Position numbers and translations under genes: made by a program. The notes below the pieces were generated by a model, which saw only the letters and a program-made list of their open reading frames with translations, was not told the origin of the DNA and did not search any database. This document shows, in pieces, positions 41,085-51,610 of a stretch of DNA of 64,000 nucleotides (position 1 is the first letter of the stretch; each line of letters opens with the position of its first letter). The stretch is from Daphnia pulex (Eukaryota > Arthropoda > Branchiopoda > Diplostraca > Daphniidae): NCBI RefSeq assembly GCF_021134715.1, contig NC_060019.1, positions 4,588,001 through 4,652,000 on the forward strand, in the 5' to 3' direction.

Positions 41085-42901
41085 CTATAATTCCACTGCA
41101 TCAGCGCCTTCAAGATTCGCGAAGTTTTCTATTTTCCAAAAGAGAGAAAGGTCGAAATTAGTAGCCCATTTTTCTTCCTGTTCAAACCGTTTGCTGTCTG
41201 CTGCTCCGCTGGATCCGATTGGGGCATCCGAAAATGACGCTCTTGGTTGCGGAATTTGGGGACTGGCCGTTCCAGTCTCCTTTTCCATTGGAGGTTTATT
41301 TGCTTGGTCTGAAAGGATTTTTCTTTTTTGGCTACTTGCCACGAATGTTGACGTAATCTGTGGAATTGGATAACTTGACGTTAAAATTAAATTTTGAATC
41401 ACTTGAGTTCCTGTCTTCGATTTTGCTTCTTGTGATGGTCCAGCAATCATTCTTCCGAGTTTCGTCTGAAACGCGCGTAATCCGCATGGACTCTGTATGG
41501 CGGCTTCATTCGACATGATTTGGAACATCTGGTCCATTCCGACTAAAATTCCAATTTGCTGCTCTTCTGTGTATGCCATCTCGAATCTGTCGTCGGCCAA
41601 TTTTTCGTTTTGGATCCAGAGGCTGCTTGCAAATTTGGATCCTACGTACGTGCCGGTATCTGCAATATGATCTGATTCTAAAGCCATTAGAGTAACTTTT
41701 GGGGCGCCTTGCCAGGTGCCCCTTACTTGCATTTCAACGTTTTTTGTCATTTCGGGCTTGCTGGGTTCCTTTTTCTTAAACACTCTTGTGCTGATGTTCT
41801 CCACCGCTACCGTCTTCATATTGAGTTGCGATGAGAGTGATTTCAACACCCAGGAACGATGACTCCCGTCGTCTGCAAATAAAATCGCTCTTGTTTCGTT
41901 ACCGTTCTGGCCGCTGATGATGACTGTTGCCGTTTTCAGCATCAATTGTCCAAAGGTGCTTGCACAGGCTGTAGTTGTTGTAGTTGGACTGCTGGCCACG
42001 ATGCTTGCTGCCGTTGTTGGGTTGGAGACTCATACGTCTCCTTTGTCGCAGAGAGAGGTGTGGTGTCTTCCTCCGCACTTGTTGCAGTTCCGGGTGGATG
42101 TGCAATCCTTCAGCTCGTGCTTTGATCCAAAGCAATTCACGCACCTTTTTAAATCAAAAATTATCTTCTTCCTTTCCGCCAGTCCTTTCGGACATTTTGT
42201 CGGCCAGTGAATTTGGCTGCAGAAGATGCAGGGCCTTTCACATACAATCCAACTTGGGTTAAATTTAACGTTTTTATTTTTTAAGGAGGATTTAACCTGA
42301 GGAGCTGGGCTTGCTTTGGCTCCTACTGCCAGTTGTGATGCTGTTGCTGGCGGTGGATTTGCCGGTTTTGGCTGTTTAGGAGCTGGAGATGATTTCTCCT
42401 TTTCCACACCTTTGATCCGGTTGTACCTCTCGGCTGCATCGATTTGTTCTCCAATGAATTTGATGACCATTTCGGTGTCTGTGGTTTTGTTCGTTGCCGA
42501 TTTCGCCCATTCTAGTTGGAGCCTGGAAGGAATCAATTTGATTAATCTTGATCCGAGGAGTCCTCCAAAGGAACTTGTGGGGACTCCTAACGTTTCCAAC
42601 GCGCTGATGTGCGATTGGAGATTTAGCTGGAAACTCCTTAGAGCTGGAACGTCGTTCCCGTCCTTTACGGGCTGCAAGGCATCCAGTTTCTCAAAGTGCG
42701 AATCGATTAGGACGTCCGTCTTCCCGTACAACCTTTTCAGTTCGTCGATGACGACTTGATAATTCGCATCTGTTAATTCAAGATTGTTAACTAATAGATA
42801 CGCTTCACCTTTCAAATACTCTTTGAGGTAATCGAACTTTTGCACGTTCGATAGAGATGAAGAGTGGACAGCTGCATTAAAGGATTCCCAGAATTGGGTC
42901 C
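41085..42901 (-). pseudogene. BEL-1B gag-protease region, 3' part
   Basis: Covers DUF1759-type gag, zinc knuckles and protease block, uninterrupted by the MITE. A private TGA at 42032-42030 falls after the last zinc knuckle, where BEL-1A reads through. The stop at 41087-41085 is the shared TAG. Confidence 0.85.
42897..42901 (+). repeat. BEL-2 target duplication, left (GGTCC)
   Basis: GGTCC also at 51050-51054; BEL-1A has a single GGTCC at the same place. Confidence 0.95.
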
Positions 42902-43207
42902 TGTGCGGCGGCACTAAATGCGCGTCGCTAGAGTTTTAGATTTTAAATGAAAAATAGATTCGCCACTAAATCGCTTCAAAGGTTTTTATTGTCGACAAGA
43001 CAGAGAGTGACTTTCGCCAAGTTTCCAGCAAGGCGAGATACAATTAACTGTGTCGCGAGAAAACAAATGATGAAACAAGAAAAGGATTGTGGAATACGGG
43101 CCTCAGGTATAAGGGAGGTATTAGGGAGCAAGATAAGGGACGATGGCGGGGATCATTTTGCGGAAGCCCCATCTGACCTGGCGGGGAGAATCGGGCTGTC
43201 CGTCACA
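42902..43207 (-). repeat. BEL-2 3' LTR
   Basis: 306 bp, TGTGACGG ... CGCACA in element sense. It differs from the 5' LTR at three positions (TTTCC/TTGCC, GCGGGG/GCGAGG, GACCTGG/GACCCGG). The end of the pol frame, beyond its premature stop, runs to its edge. Confidence 0.95.
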
Positions 43208-43413
43208 TTGCCGGCCCTGTTTTCAGTGGTGAAAACATCTTCTGGATCATCCGCCTCGAGTAAACAAAGTTTGTGTGCTGAACGGATGTAGCGGGTCGTT
43301 TTCGACTTGATGTCGGAAAGAGTTTTTCGGCCCTTTTTGCCAGGTACAGCGCGAGTGACTTCTACTTCGGCGGACCGGACAGCTCCATCGGCACCAGCTT
43401 CTACACGAACAAT

Positions 43414-46400
43414 TCAGCCGATTGGCCAAGTGCTTCTCTTCGGATTGGGCATTTCCATGAGGACGACATCTCCGACAACTAGGTTTCGCCGTGGGCGGAG
43501 CCATTTTGTCCGTTCAATTAGAGACGGGAGATACTCGCGCATCCAGCGATTCCAAACGTGGTTGACGATCTCCTGCGCGTCCATCCACCGCCGCTTGCTG
43601 AGCAACTGCGGTTGAGCGTCGAAGTCGGAGTGCAGTTGAATGTTTGGCCGTCCATGGAGAAAATGATTAGGGGTAAGAGCGTCGACTTCGGTTGGATCGC
43701 TGCTCACCGGGGTTAATGGACGGGCGTTCAGCAAAGCTTCGACACCGGTCATGACGGTAGACAGCACCTCTTGAGTGACGACTCGCTCCTTTAAAACAAT
43801 TCGCATGGCGAGCTTGGCGGACTTGATCATCCGTTCCCATGATCCGCCGAAATGAGGCGAATCGGGAGGGCTAAATCGCCATTCGATGTTTCGATCAGCC
43901 ATATTTTTGGCCAACGCTTCCGGATTCCATTGAGCGATCGCATCCCGGATCTCTTGTTCGCCAGCCACCAGATTGGTTCCGTTTTCGCTGTAACAGACAA
44001 GAGGAACTCCACGGCGGTCTGTAAAACGGGAAAACGCCATCATGAACGAATCGAGGTCCATGGAATCAGCCAGTTCAAGGTGGACGGCTCGACAATCCAG
44101 GCAAGTAAACATGACTCCGTACCGCTTCAGAGTCCGTCGGAGCATGGAGACGTACAACGGACCGAAGTAGTCGATTCCGACGTGAGAAAACGGCCACTGG
44201 TGTGTTTTAATTCTTCTGGCCGGCAACGGACCCATGAGTGGACACACCGGTTGGCTGTCGCGTCGCTTGCACTCGAAGCAGGGACGAATCACTCTCTCGA
44301 TGGTGGCCCGTGGCTGCAGAACATGATACGTCGCCCGGAGGTTATGTAACAAACGCTCCGTTTTTGCGTGAGTCAGTCGATGGTGGAGGTCGAGAATAAT
44401 CATCGTCGCCAGCTGGCTGTCGGAAGACAAGACGATGGGATGTTTTGTGTCTTCAGGGAGACAAGCATGTTGAATCCGGCCACCTACCCGGATAATTCCG
44501 GACGCATCTATAAAGGGGGTCAACGTGGCCAGCTTGGATGTGACTGGCACGGGTTTTCCTTTGCGTAAAAAACGAATCTCTACGGCAAAATGATGTTCCT
44601 GATCGACCCGAATCAATAATGTTTGGGCATCACGCAATTCCGGAGCTGTGAGCCATCGAGATAACGGGATGACACACTTTTTCAGCGAAAGAGAATGATT
44701 CCGAAGGAAGCGCAGCTGCCAGGCGACGATCCTTTTGATTTTGATGAAGTCGGAGGAACGTTGAATCAACTCGAAAATGGGATGAGGCGTCGGAACTCGA
44801 ATAGAACCAATCCATTTGGCGGGTGAGACTTCCGGGTCGTCATTTGCCGGCTCGGCAATGTTCATCGGTGGGGGCCAGGCCATTTCAGGCATCAATAAAA
44901 AATCAGGGCCGCGAAACCAGCGATGTTGGGTGGTGAAGAAGGCAGCGGACACACCTCGGGATCCGTCGTCGGCGGGATTAAGCTCACCGGGGATGTGACG
45001 CCATTGAGTCGCTTCACTTTTATCCAGAATGTCTGTCACTCGATGGGCGACAAAGGCGTGGTATTTACACGTTTTCGAGTGTATCCATTGTAGCACTGTC
45101 TGTGAATCGCACCAATAATAAACGGCGGATGCGATCGGGCCAAGATCCTTGATGACGGTGGCACATAATTGGGCGCCGAGAACTGCGCCTTGAAGTTCCA
45201 GCCGCGGAATTGACAGTTGGCGGAGAGGAGCGACTCTTGATTTTGCCATAATCAGAGTGAGGCCAACATGGGATTCGCTGTACGACGCGCGAAGAAATAC
45301 GCAAGCGGCAAATCCTAATTCCGAGGCATCCGTGAAGACGTGCAGTTGATATTCCGACGGCAGGGTCGATCGACGAAAGCATCGGGGAATCTTCAGGGTT
45401 GAGATGGCGGGAAGGTCAGCGACCCACCGCTTCCAAACATCGAGAAGGGCCTGTGGGAGCTGATCGTCCCATTCGACTCCGGATCGCCAGATATCTTGCA
45501 TCAAGATTTTTGCTACCATCACGATTGGGACAAGAAATCCCAATGGATCGAAAATCGAGGCGATCTCTTGCAGGACTTGCCTCTTCGTTTTGACATCGAG
45601 TCGAGTGTTGGAATTAAACATAAACGCGTCGTCCTGGCAATCCCAATGAATTCCGAGGGTGCGCTCGACGGGCAAAGGATCGGTGGTGATATCCAGCGCT
45701 CTTGCTCGATCAGCCTGATTGACAGAGGCCAACACGGGGCGGGACGATGACATCCATTGCACCATATTGAATCCTCCGTGCTTGAGAAGATCAGTTACTT
45801 CCTGGCGCTGGGCGATGGCTTCAGCTTCCGTATCGGCTGAATCCAGATAATTATCTACGTAGATATTCTTCAATACTTTCTCCGCGGCTCCTGGGTATTG
45901 GGGTCCAAAGTCTTCGGCGGTCCGTCGCAGAGCATAAATGCAGCTTGTCGGTGAGGAGACAGCTCCGAAGACGTGAACGGTCATCTGAAATGTTTGTGGG
46001 TCTTCCGTGCTGCCTGGTTCTCTCCAGATAAAACGCAATAATGATTGTTGATGTTCCGGCTCTTGTACCTGATGGTACATTTTCTGAATGTCGCCAGAAA
46101 TTGCGCATGGGTGCAGCCGAAAGCGCAATAATACTCCGATGAGAGAAGTTAGTAAATCCGGACCCTTGTACAGCTCTTCATTTAATGATGTGCCGCGGAA
46201 GCGCGCCGACGGATTGAAAACTACCCGAACTTTTCCGGGCTTGCTTGCCGCTGTGACTCCATGGTGCGGCAGATACCATACATGGCCGCGAGTGAAAGGA
46301 GAGTTGGGGACGACTAATTTTGCATGGCCGGCCGCGATGTACTCGTTGACGACGGCCGCATAACTCTTAGCAAACGCCGGATCCTTTTTAAAGCGGCGCT

Positions 46401-49400
46401 CCAATGACGCGAAATGACGGAAGGCGACTTCGGCGTTGTTCGGAAGATTTAATTCCGGATTCTTTAACATTAATCCGACTTCGTAGCGCTCGCCAGTGTG
46501 CCGGATGGTATCTTGGAGAATGCGAAGCGCTTTTTGATCATCGGGTGGTAGGTTTTGATGAGAAGAAAGTCCGACGCCGTACGATTCCGTTCTCCAGAAC
46601 CGCTGGACAGCTTCATTTAAGAACTCGTCGGATTGTTGACGTGAAATGTGCATAACTGACATGGGCCGATAAGTTTGTCGCTTCAGCAGTGACTCTGGAA
46701 CGGGACCTGCGATGCTCAATCCAAAATGAGTTAAGATTCCGTCTGGCGCTTCGGTTCCGTCGGGTGGACTGCGATGCTCCAGTACATCATGGACGCGCAT
46801 AACGTCTCTGCCTATGAGGATGGTCACGTTGTTGGTGTCGATATGCGGCAGGTCCACGTCTTGAAGATAGCCCCATTCCCGTTTTGTGACTGGCCATTCA
46901 ATCTGCTGGGCGTTGATGTTGAGCTTGGGAACAGAAAACGCCTTTTTTACAGGAAACGATCGGCTTCCGTCTCTTGGTTGGATGTTGAACTTAACTTTCT
47001 TCATTTTGATGATCGGGTCGTCTCCATGGAACGTTCCTAGCTTTGTCATTTCTTCATCGCCGTCGAGGTCGAGCTGTTCTGAAGCGCGATCTAAAATCAA
47101 AGTTGTTTGGCTTCCTGGATCGAGGAATCCAAACGTTTCCAATGTTTTTACGTCCGCTTCGAGGGTGACAGGGACTATTTGCATCACCGTGCATGATTCG
47201 TCGTCTTCGACGGAGACTGTCGCTACATTCAGGGGTAGCGTGACTGTCTTCTCTGGTTTTAGGATTGATTTGGGTTCGGTTGGGGCCAAGCGCGGAGCGT
47301 CGTGTAACAATGAGTGATGCGGTTGACCGCAATTGTTGATGATGCATTTCTTCCGGCTTGTGCAGTCCTTGCTCATGTGTCCTTTGCTTAAGCATCGGAG
47401 ACAGCATCCATTTTCTTTGATGATTTTTATTCTTTCTTCGAGCGACATTTCAACGAAAGTCTTGCACTGTCCCAGGCGATGATCGCCTTTGCATAGGAGG
47501 CAAATAAGCTTCTTTGGAGGCGCCTCCGCTTGCTGCGCCGTCTTCGATTTTGACGATGATGATCCGCCGGAGGTCGCTGGATGCGTGACTGCGTTTATAG
47601 TCGGTGAAAAACCGGATTTGTTGTCGGGCTGCCGGCCCGGTTTTGATCCGCTTTTCGGTTTTGCTGGCGTGATTGGTGTCAGAGAAATCTGACTGTGCTT
47701 TGCCATCATTTCGCCTTTGACGAACTTGCTGAACCAGGTAGCAAAGTCTTGGAGTGTTTGACTGACAGGGTGATTCTTCACGATTTGTCTCCCCCACCTG
47801 CTTTGTACCTCGGAAGGGAGCTTGGTTACGATGATGTCCAAAAGGCCGGATGATTTTAATTCGTGTTGGTAGCCGCCGCTTCTCAGCGAGGCTACTGCCC
47901 CATTTACAGCTTGCGAAAATTTCAATAACGCCTTGTAATCATTCGCGCTTACTCGCTGGAGCTGAATTAGGGACTGAATGTACGTCCTCGACACGATCTG
48001 GGGATGTCCGTATGTTGATTCCAGCTCTTGCAATGCCTCTTGGTACAAAGCCGGACTGCTTAACGAATCACCAAGTCCGTCTCGTATTTCGCTGGTCAGA
48101 CAGCGCTTGAGAATGGCCATTTTTTGAGTCGTTGTCAGACTGGAATTATCATGAACCAAATCACGAAAAATGGCGATAAAGTCTTGCCAATTCTTCGGGT
48201 CGCCGTCAAACGGCTTTAGGTCCATCTTCGGAAGACGAAAGACGGAATGCGCCGATCCATGAATTCCTGGCGGTTGTCGATCCTCTTTGCCATTCAGATT
48301 GAACGACCAATTGTTTGCATCGCTTTCTTTGTCTTGATGAGGCGCCTGATACGACTGTACTGATTCCGCGCCGATTGAAGCGTCATCTTCCGTGTAAGGT
48401 GGCGGACCGGAACCTCGGTTGCCCGCGGAGGCTGGTGGTTTCTTGGGTCTTGCTCCTTGGTGCTGTGTATGTGATTCCGTGTTGTGCGCTGCTTTGTTGG
48501 TGGATGTCGCCTCATTATGTTGCGCAAAACGCTCGTCGACGGCGGACCTAAATTTGTCCCAGTCGCTTTCTTTTTCCCGTTCGTACCGATACTTTTCAGT
48601 CTGACGGGCGAGTTTTTCTTCTTCCAATTCTCTTTTTTGTTTTTCGATGTCGCCCCGTAAGGACTTTTCTAGCTTGATGCGGTTTGCCATTTCTGCATCC
48701 TGGGTCTGCTTCCATTGGTTCATCTGTAGCCGGAGGTTTTGTAGTTCCTCTGTCAATGCTGCGGTGGCGGCATTGTCTTCTTTTTCAGGACCGGCTTTTT
48801 CTTTCGCTGCCATGTCTGTCTGTAGCTGTTGCAATCTTCTTTCTAAATCTTCTCTCGCCAATCTTTCGTCATCCAGACGCTGTCTTAAATCATCTTCGTA
48901 TTCAATGTCGGACGGCAAATCGCGTATTTCGCTGATTGAAGCTGAGGCTCGGTCGTCGAAGGGATTTTCATTTTCTCGTTGCTGAAAAGCTCCAGGATGG
49001 TTAGGGTCGAGCCACGTCGTATTGCTCCGGATGCTTTGCCTGCTTCGGACGGATGGATTGCTGGGCACGGCTGAAGGTGGTCGATTGACCGTGCGGATGT
49101 ATTCGTCGATACGTCCATACCAGATTGCGGTGACGTTTTCCAGCTGGATGATCCAGTCCTCGGGTGGTACATGATCTAGGTCGTTCGACTGGCGGTACAA
49201 GTTGTGAGCTCTTGTGCATTCTTCCAACTGGGTGGCCAGCTCTTTTCTTAAGAACTGTAATTCGGTTCTGCTACCGCGTTCTGCCATGTGTTTTTCAATC
49301 CTTTTTGTAAGATTCGTCAGCCTTCTTTTTTCATTCGACCTAAGCTGCTTCCTCGTTCTAGCTTCAAACAATGGCGGGAAATCTTCGTTGTGCTCGGTCT

Positions 49401-49446
49401 GATTATCCGCGTTGCGACTTGGCGGCCTGCTTGGTGCTTCCGCCAT
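43414..49446 (-). CDS. BEL-2 gag-pol polyprotein, 2010 codons
   Basis: Single frame from MAEAPSRPPSRN, in order: charged coiled coil (about 185-290), DUF1759-type gag (about 395-560), two zinc knuckles (CLLCKGDHRLGQC and CLRCLSKGHMSKDC), protease (FLDPGSQTTL), reverse transcriptase, RNase H (HVFTDASELG), integrase with an HHCC finger, DUF5641-type tail. Three oddities: the polymerase site reads YVDN (1196-1199) instead of YVDD; the integrase triad is D1759, E1821 (SENGTN where SDNGTN is usual) and E1871; and TGA at 43416-43414 ends the frame about 75 codons early, with the same frame open beyond it to the LTR. Each is one base from the family norm. The frame is otherwise unbroken, so the copy looks young but catalytically impaired. 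Confidence 0.9.
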   Translation of the reverse strand: MAEAPSRPPSRNADNQTEHNEDFPPLFEARTRKQLRSNEKRRLTNLTKRIEKHMAERGSRTELQFLRKELATQLEECTRAHNLYRQSNDLDHVPPEDWIIQLENVTAIWYGRIDEYIRTVNRPPSAVPSNPSVRSRQSIRSNTTWLDPNHPGAFQQRENENPFDDRASASISEIRDLPSDIEYEDDLRQRLDDERLAREDLERRLQQLQTDMAAKEKAGPEKEDNAATAALTEELQNLRLQMNQWKQTQDAEMANRIKLEKSLRGDIEKQKRELEEEKLARQTEKYRYEREKESDWDKFRSAVDERFAQHNEATSTNKAAHNTESHTQHQGARPKKPPASAGNRGSGPPPYTEDDASIGAESVQSYQAPHQDKESDANNWSFNLNGKEDRQPPGIHGSAHSVFRLPKMDLKPFDGDPKNWQDFIAIFRDLVHDNSSLTTTQKMAILKRCLTSEIRDGLGDSLSSPALYQEALQELESTYGHPQIVSRTYIQSLIQLQRVSANDYKALLKFSQAVNGAVASLRSGGYQHELKSSGLLDIIVTKLPSEVQSRWGRQIVKNHPVSQTLQDFATWFSKFVKGEMMAKHSQISLTPITPAKPKSGSKPGRQPDNKSGFSPTINAVTHPATSGGSSSSKSKTAQQAEAPPKKLICLLCKGDHRLGQCKTFVEMSLEERIKIIKENGCCLRCLSKGHMSKDCTSRKKCIINNCGQPHHSLLHDAPRLAPTEPKSILKPEKTVTLPLNVATVSVEDDESCTVMQIVPVTLEADVKTLETFGFLDPGSQTTLILDRASEQLDLDGDEEMTKLGTFHGDDPIIKMKKVKFNIQPRDGSRSFPVKKAFSVPKLNINAQQIEWPVTKREWGYLQDVDLPHIDTNNVTILIGRDVMRVHDVLEHRSPPDGTEAPDGILTHFGLSIAGPVPESLLKRQTYRPMSVMHISRQQSDEFLNEAVQRFWRTESYGVGLSSHQNLPPDDQKALRILQDTIRHTGERYEVGLMLKNPELNLPNNAEVAFRHFASLERRFKKDPAFAKSYAAVVNEYIAAGHAKLVVPNSPFTRGHVWYLPHHGVTAASKPGKVRVVFNPSARFRGTSLNEELYKGPDLLTSLIGVLLRFRLHPCAISGDIQKMYHQVQEPEHQQSLLRFIWREPGSTEDPQTFQMTVHVFGAVSSPTSCIYALRRTAEDFGPQYPGAAEKVLKNIYVDNYLDSADTEAEAIAQRQEVTDLLKHGGFNMVQWMSSSRPVLASVNQADRARALDITTDPLPVERTLGIHWDCQDDAFMFNSNTRLDVKTKRQVLQEIASIFDPLGFLVPIVMVAKILMQDIWRSGVEWDDQLPQALLDVWKRWVADLPAISTLKIPRCFRRSTLPSEYQLHVFTDASELGFAACVFLRASYSESHVGLTLIMAKSRVAPLRQLSIPRLELQGAVLGAQLCATVIKDLGPIASAVYYWCDSQTVLQWIHSKTCKYHAFVAHRVTDILDKSEATQWRHIPGELNPADDGSRGVSAAFFTTQHRWFRGPDFLLMPEMAWPPPMNIAEPANDDPEVSPAKWIGSIRVPTPHPIFELIQRSSDFIKIKRIVAWQLRFLRNHSLSLKKCVIPLSRWLTAPELRDAQTLLIRVDQEHHFAVEIRFLRKGKPVPVTSKLATLTPFIDASGIIRVGGRIQHACLPEDTKHPIVLSSDSQLATMIILDLHHRLTHAKTERLLHNLRATYHVLQPRATIERVIRPCFECKRRDSQPVCPLMGPLPARRIKTHQWPFSHVGIDYFGPLYVSMLRRTLKRYGVMFTCLDCRAVHLELADSMDLDSFMMAFSRFTDRRGVPLVCYSENGTNLVAGEQEIRDAIAQWNPEALAKNMADRNIEWRFSPPDSPHFGGSWERMIKSAKLAMRIVLKERVVTQEVLSTVMTGVEALLNARPLTPVSSDPTEVDALTPNHFLHGRPNIQLHSDFDAQPQLLSKRRWMDAQEIVNHVWNRWMREYLPSLIERTKWLRPRRNLVVGDVVLMEMPNPKRSTWPIG

Positions 49447-49499
49447 GATGAGATGAAAAAATCTTCGGAATAATGATGAACGATGGGCGATAAAAGACC

Positions 49500-49637
49500 A
49501 ACCAAGCGCTGGACCAATGAGCCTTGCGACTTAGGACCAAGCACCCTAGGACTATTTATGCCGACTACCTAGTAGCGAGCCCAACTAAGCGCTGGACCAA
49601 CGGACCTTGCGGCTTAGGACCAAGCACCCTAGGACTA
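49500..49637 (+). repeat. Two direct 55-bp copies in the BEL-2 leader
   Basis: 49500-49554 and 49583-49637 both carry AAGCGCTGGACCAA and GACCAAGCACCCTAGGACTA, with few changes. They lie between the gag start and the leader frame. Confidence 0.8.
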
Positions 49638-49668
49638 CACCGACTTTGCAGATATAGAGACGCGAAAT

Positions 49669-50034
49669 TTATTGCTCCGGGAGCTCTTCGCTGATTTGAA
49701 GAATAAATTCGTCTTCCTGATCGCGAGAGTTTGGATCTCTGGCCAGCTGTTGACTACCGCTGGGCTGAACTGGGGTCTTCTTCTTTTTCTCGGCTATCAG
49801 TTGACGCCAAATTTTTTTCGCTTCTTCAATCGCTGCTTTCTTTCTTTCGGCTGCGTCTCTGGCTTCTTGTTGATTTTCCGCAAAAAAACGAGCTTCCACT
49901 TCTCTACGCTCTGCAATCTGGGCTTCTCGCTTTTCGTTCCTTCTCGCTTCGTGCCCGGCGGCTTGGACGGCCCTACTGATTGGACTGTTACGATTGCGCG
50001 GCAGTTTTGTACAATAGGCCCTGTGGCCGCTCGA
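49669..50034 (-). CDS. BEL-2 leader open frame, coiled-coil, no ATG
   Basis: About 120 codons open between stops, very rich in Arg, Glu, Ala and Lys (for example RREVEARFFAENQQEARDAA), ending EELPEQ. It has no ATG; it may be a spliced upstream gag exon or chance. No family recognised. Confidence 0.25.
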   Translation of the reverse strand, partial: SSGHRAYCTKLPRNRNSPISRAVQAAGHEARRNEKREAQIAERREVEARFFAENQQEARDAAERKKAAIEEAKKIWRQLIAEKKKKTPVQPSGSQQLARDPNSRDQEDEFILQISEELPEQ

Positions 50035-50730
50035 TTAAAGAAAAAAGGACGAAAATGTGGAATGCACAGCGATGAATGAAAAAGAAAAAGACGGGAGAGA
50101 GAGCAAAATTGCTAGACACGCGCGCTTCGATACGCGACTACAAAGAGACACGCGCGGGGTGTGGGGAAAAATTTCGTGCTGGACACGAGCGGCCTGTCTG
50201 GTTTTTTACACGAGGCAAAAAAATGTCTGCTGTTAGCTACTCAGGGACAAATATGCACACGGGATAATTACAGGGCCTATCAATGAACAAGCGCGAATAG
50301 TTTTTTTTTTTACAAATTTTTCTGAAAAATATTTCTCCCTTATTTATTTGGACTGTCTAGATAATCAAATAGTTTAACTACGCCTATCGCAATTTTACAA
50401 CAGGGAATAATTAAACAGGTGTAATACTTGACGAATGACTACCGAACGCGTTACGGGAAGCGTCAACGCCGTCGTGTTACAAATACTACGACAATCGGGA
50501 GCACCTTAAAAAGGTGTCGATACAAAAAAGAATAATCGGGAATGCTATTTGCTTACCAGAAACGCAAAAGAACGATAAGATGCCACGGGTTTACTCGGAT
50601 AACAGTTTGCGGACTGGGGGGCAAATTCGGGAAACCGCACGAGGGACGCCACGAGAAGCTCCGATTTTCTTTCAAATGCACCAGGTGTGCATCAGATTTT
50701 CACGATTTAGATTCGAGTTCGAATGCAAGG
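50035..50730 (-). other. BEL-2 leader, rest
   Basis: Untranslated leader between primer site and leader frame; no supported frame. Confidence 0.5.
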
Positions 50731-50741
50731 TCGATGCACCA
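50731..50741 (-). promoter_or_regulatory. BEL-2 primer-binding site, tRNA-Gly type
   Basis: Two bases inside the 5' LTR, TGGTGCATCGA is complementary to the 3' end of a glycine tRNA whose acceptor ends CGATGCA-CCA. Primer identity is inferred from common tRNA-Gly sequence. Confidence 0.65.
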
Positions 50742-50743
50742 AA

Positions 50744-51049
50744 TGTGCGGCGGCACTAAATGCGCGTCGCTAGAGTTTTAGATTTTAAATGAAAAATAGA
50801 TTCGCCACTAAATCGCTTCAAAGGTTTTTATTGTCGACAAGACAGAGAGTGACTTTCGCCAAGTTGCCAGCAAGGCGAGATACAATTAACTGTGTCGCGA
50901 GAAAACAAATGATGAAACAAGAAAAGGATTGTGGAATACGGGCCTCAGGTATAAGGGAGGTATTAGGGAGCAAGATAAGGGACGATGGCGAGGATCATTT
51001 TGCGGAAGCCCCATCTGACCCGGCGGGGAGAATCGGGCTGTCCGTCACA
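50744..51049 (-). repeat. BEL-2 5' LTR
   Basis: 306 bp, holds the promoter by position. See the 3' LTR for differences. Confidence 0.95.
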
Positions 51050-51054
51050 GGTCC
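51050..51054 (+). repeat. BEL-2 target duplication, right (GGTCC)
   Basis: Second copy of the 5-bp target. Confidence 0.95.
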
Positions 51055-51610
51055 ATTCCAGCACGTCCCCTCCAAAGTGCTTAATTTATCGCTGCGGCAA
51101 TCTTATCGATTGTATGCCTGCAGCTGGGGCTGGCGCTGCCGTCACGTTAATTACTGGCGCGGGAGGTGCCGGAATGGCCGCCATGATTTAGGCAATGAGT
51201 TGCGCCATCTGTGCCTGATTTGTTGCTTGATTGGGCGCTTGATTTGATGCTTGATTTGATGCTTGGACTAGCGCTAACAATCGTCTGTCTCTTTCATCAT
51301 CCAACCATTCTTGGCTCTTCCGCTTGATAATCATTCTTGCTCCAGATACTTCATCTTTAGTTTGGAGAAAGATGTTCTGATCCTCATCAATCTCCTCCTG
51401 CGCGGCCTTGATCGCTTTTAACTTCTCCACGATTTCTTTTGTTGCGCTTTGGTAACTTTCAAAGAGAATTTTCAATCTTGTTTCTAGGGTTTCTAGGTTT
51501 GATACTTCTAGTGGGTTCATCACTTTTTTGGCGAATCCGTTTATCAGGCCTATTGCTCTTGTTATGTGGCCTTTTGTGGCTGACCTTGAGGCTTTCAGTT
51601 GCTGAACCAT
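51055..51610 (-). pseudogene. BEL-1B gag, N-terminal part
   Basis: Starts MVQQLKASRSATK and reads through the site of BEL-1A's private stop. It has its own private TAA at 51190-51188, plus the shared TAA at 51088-51086. Confidence 0.85.

Larger units (their letters stand above)
39809..42901 (-). mobile_element. BEL-1B, 3' part (split by BEL-2)
   Basis: Near-identical to BEL-1A from the same tRNA junction up to the gag DUF1759 block, without the MITE. It stops at GGTCC (42897-42901), the target duplicated by BEL-2, and resumes at 51055. Confidence 0.9.
42902..51049 (-). mobile_element. BEL-2, full-length BEL/Pao retrotransposon
   Basis: 8148 bp: two 306-bp LTRs, one 2010-codon gag-pol frame, primer site and leader, flanked by a 5-bp duplication inside BEL-1B. 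LTRs differ at three bases, so insertion is recent. Confidence 0.95.
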
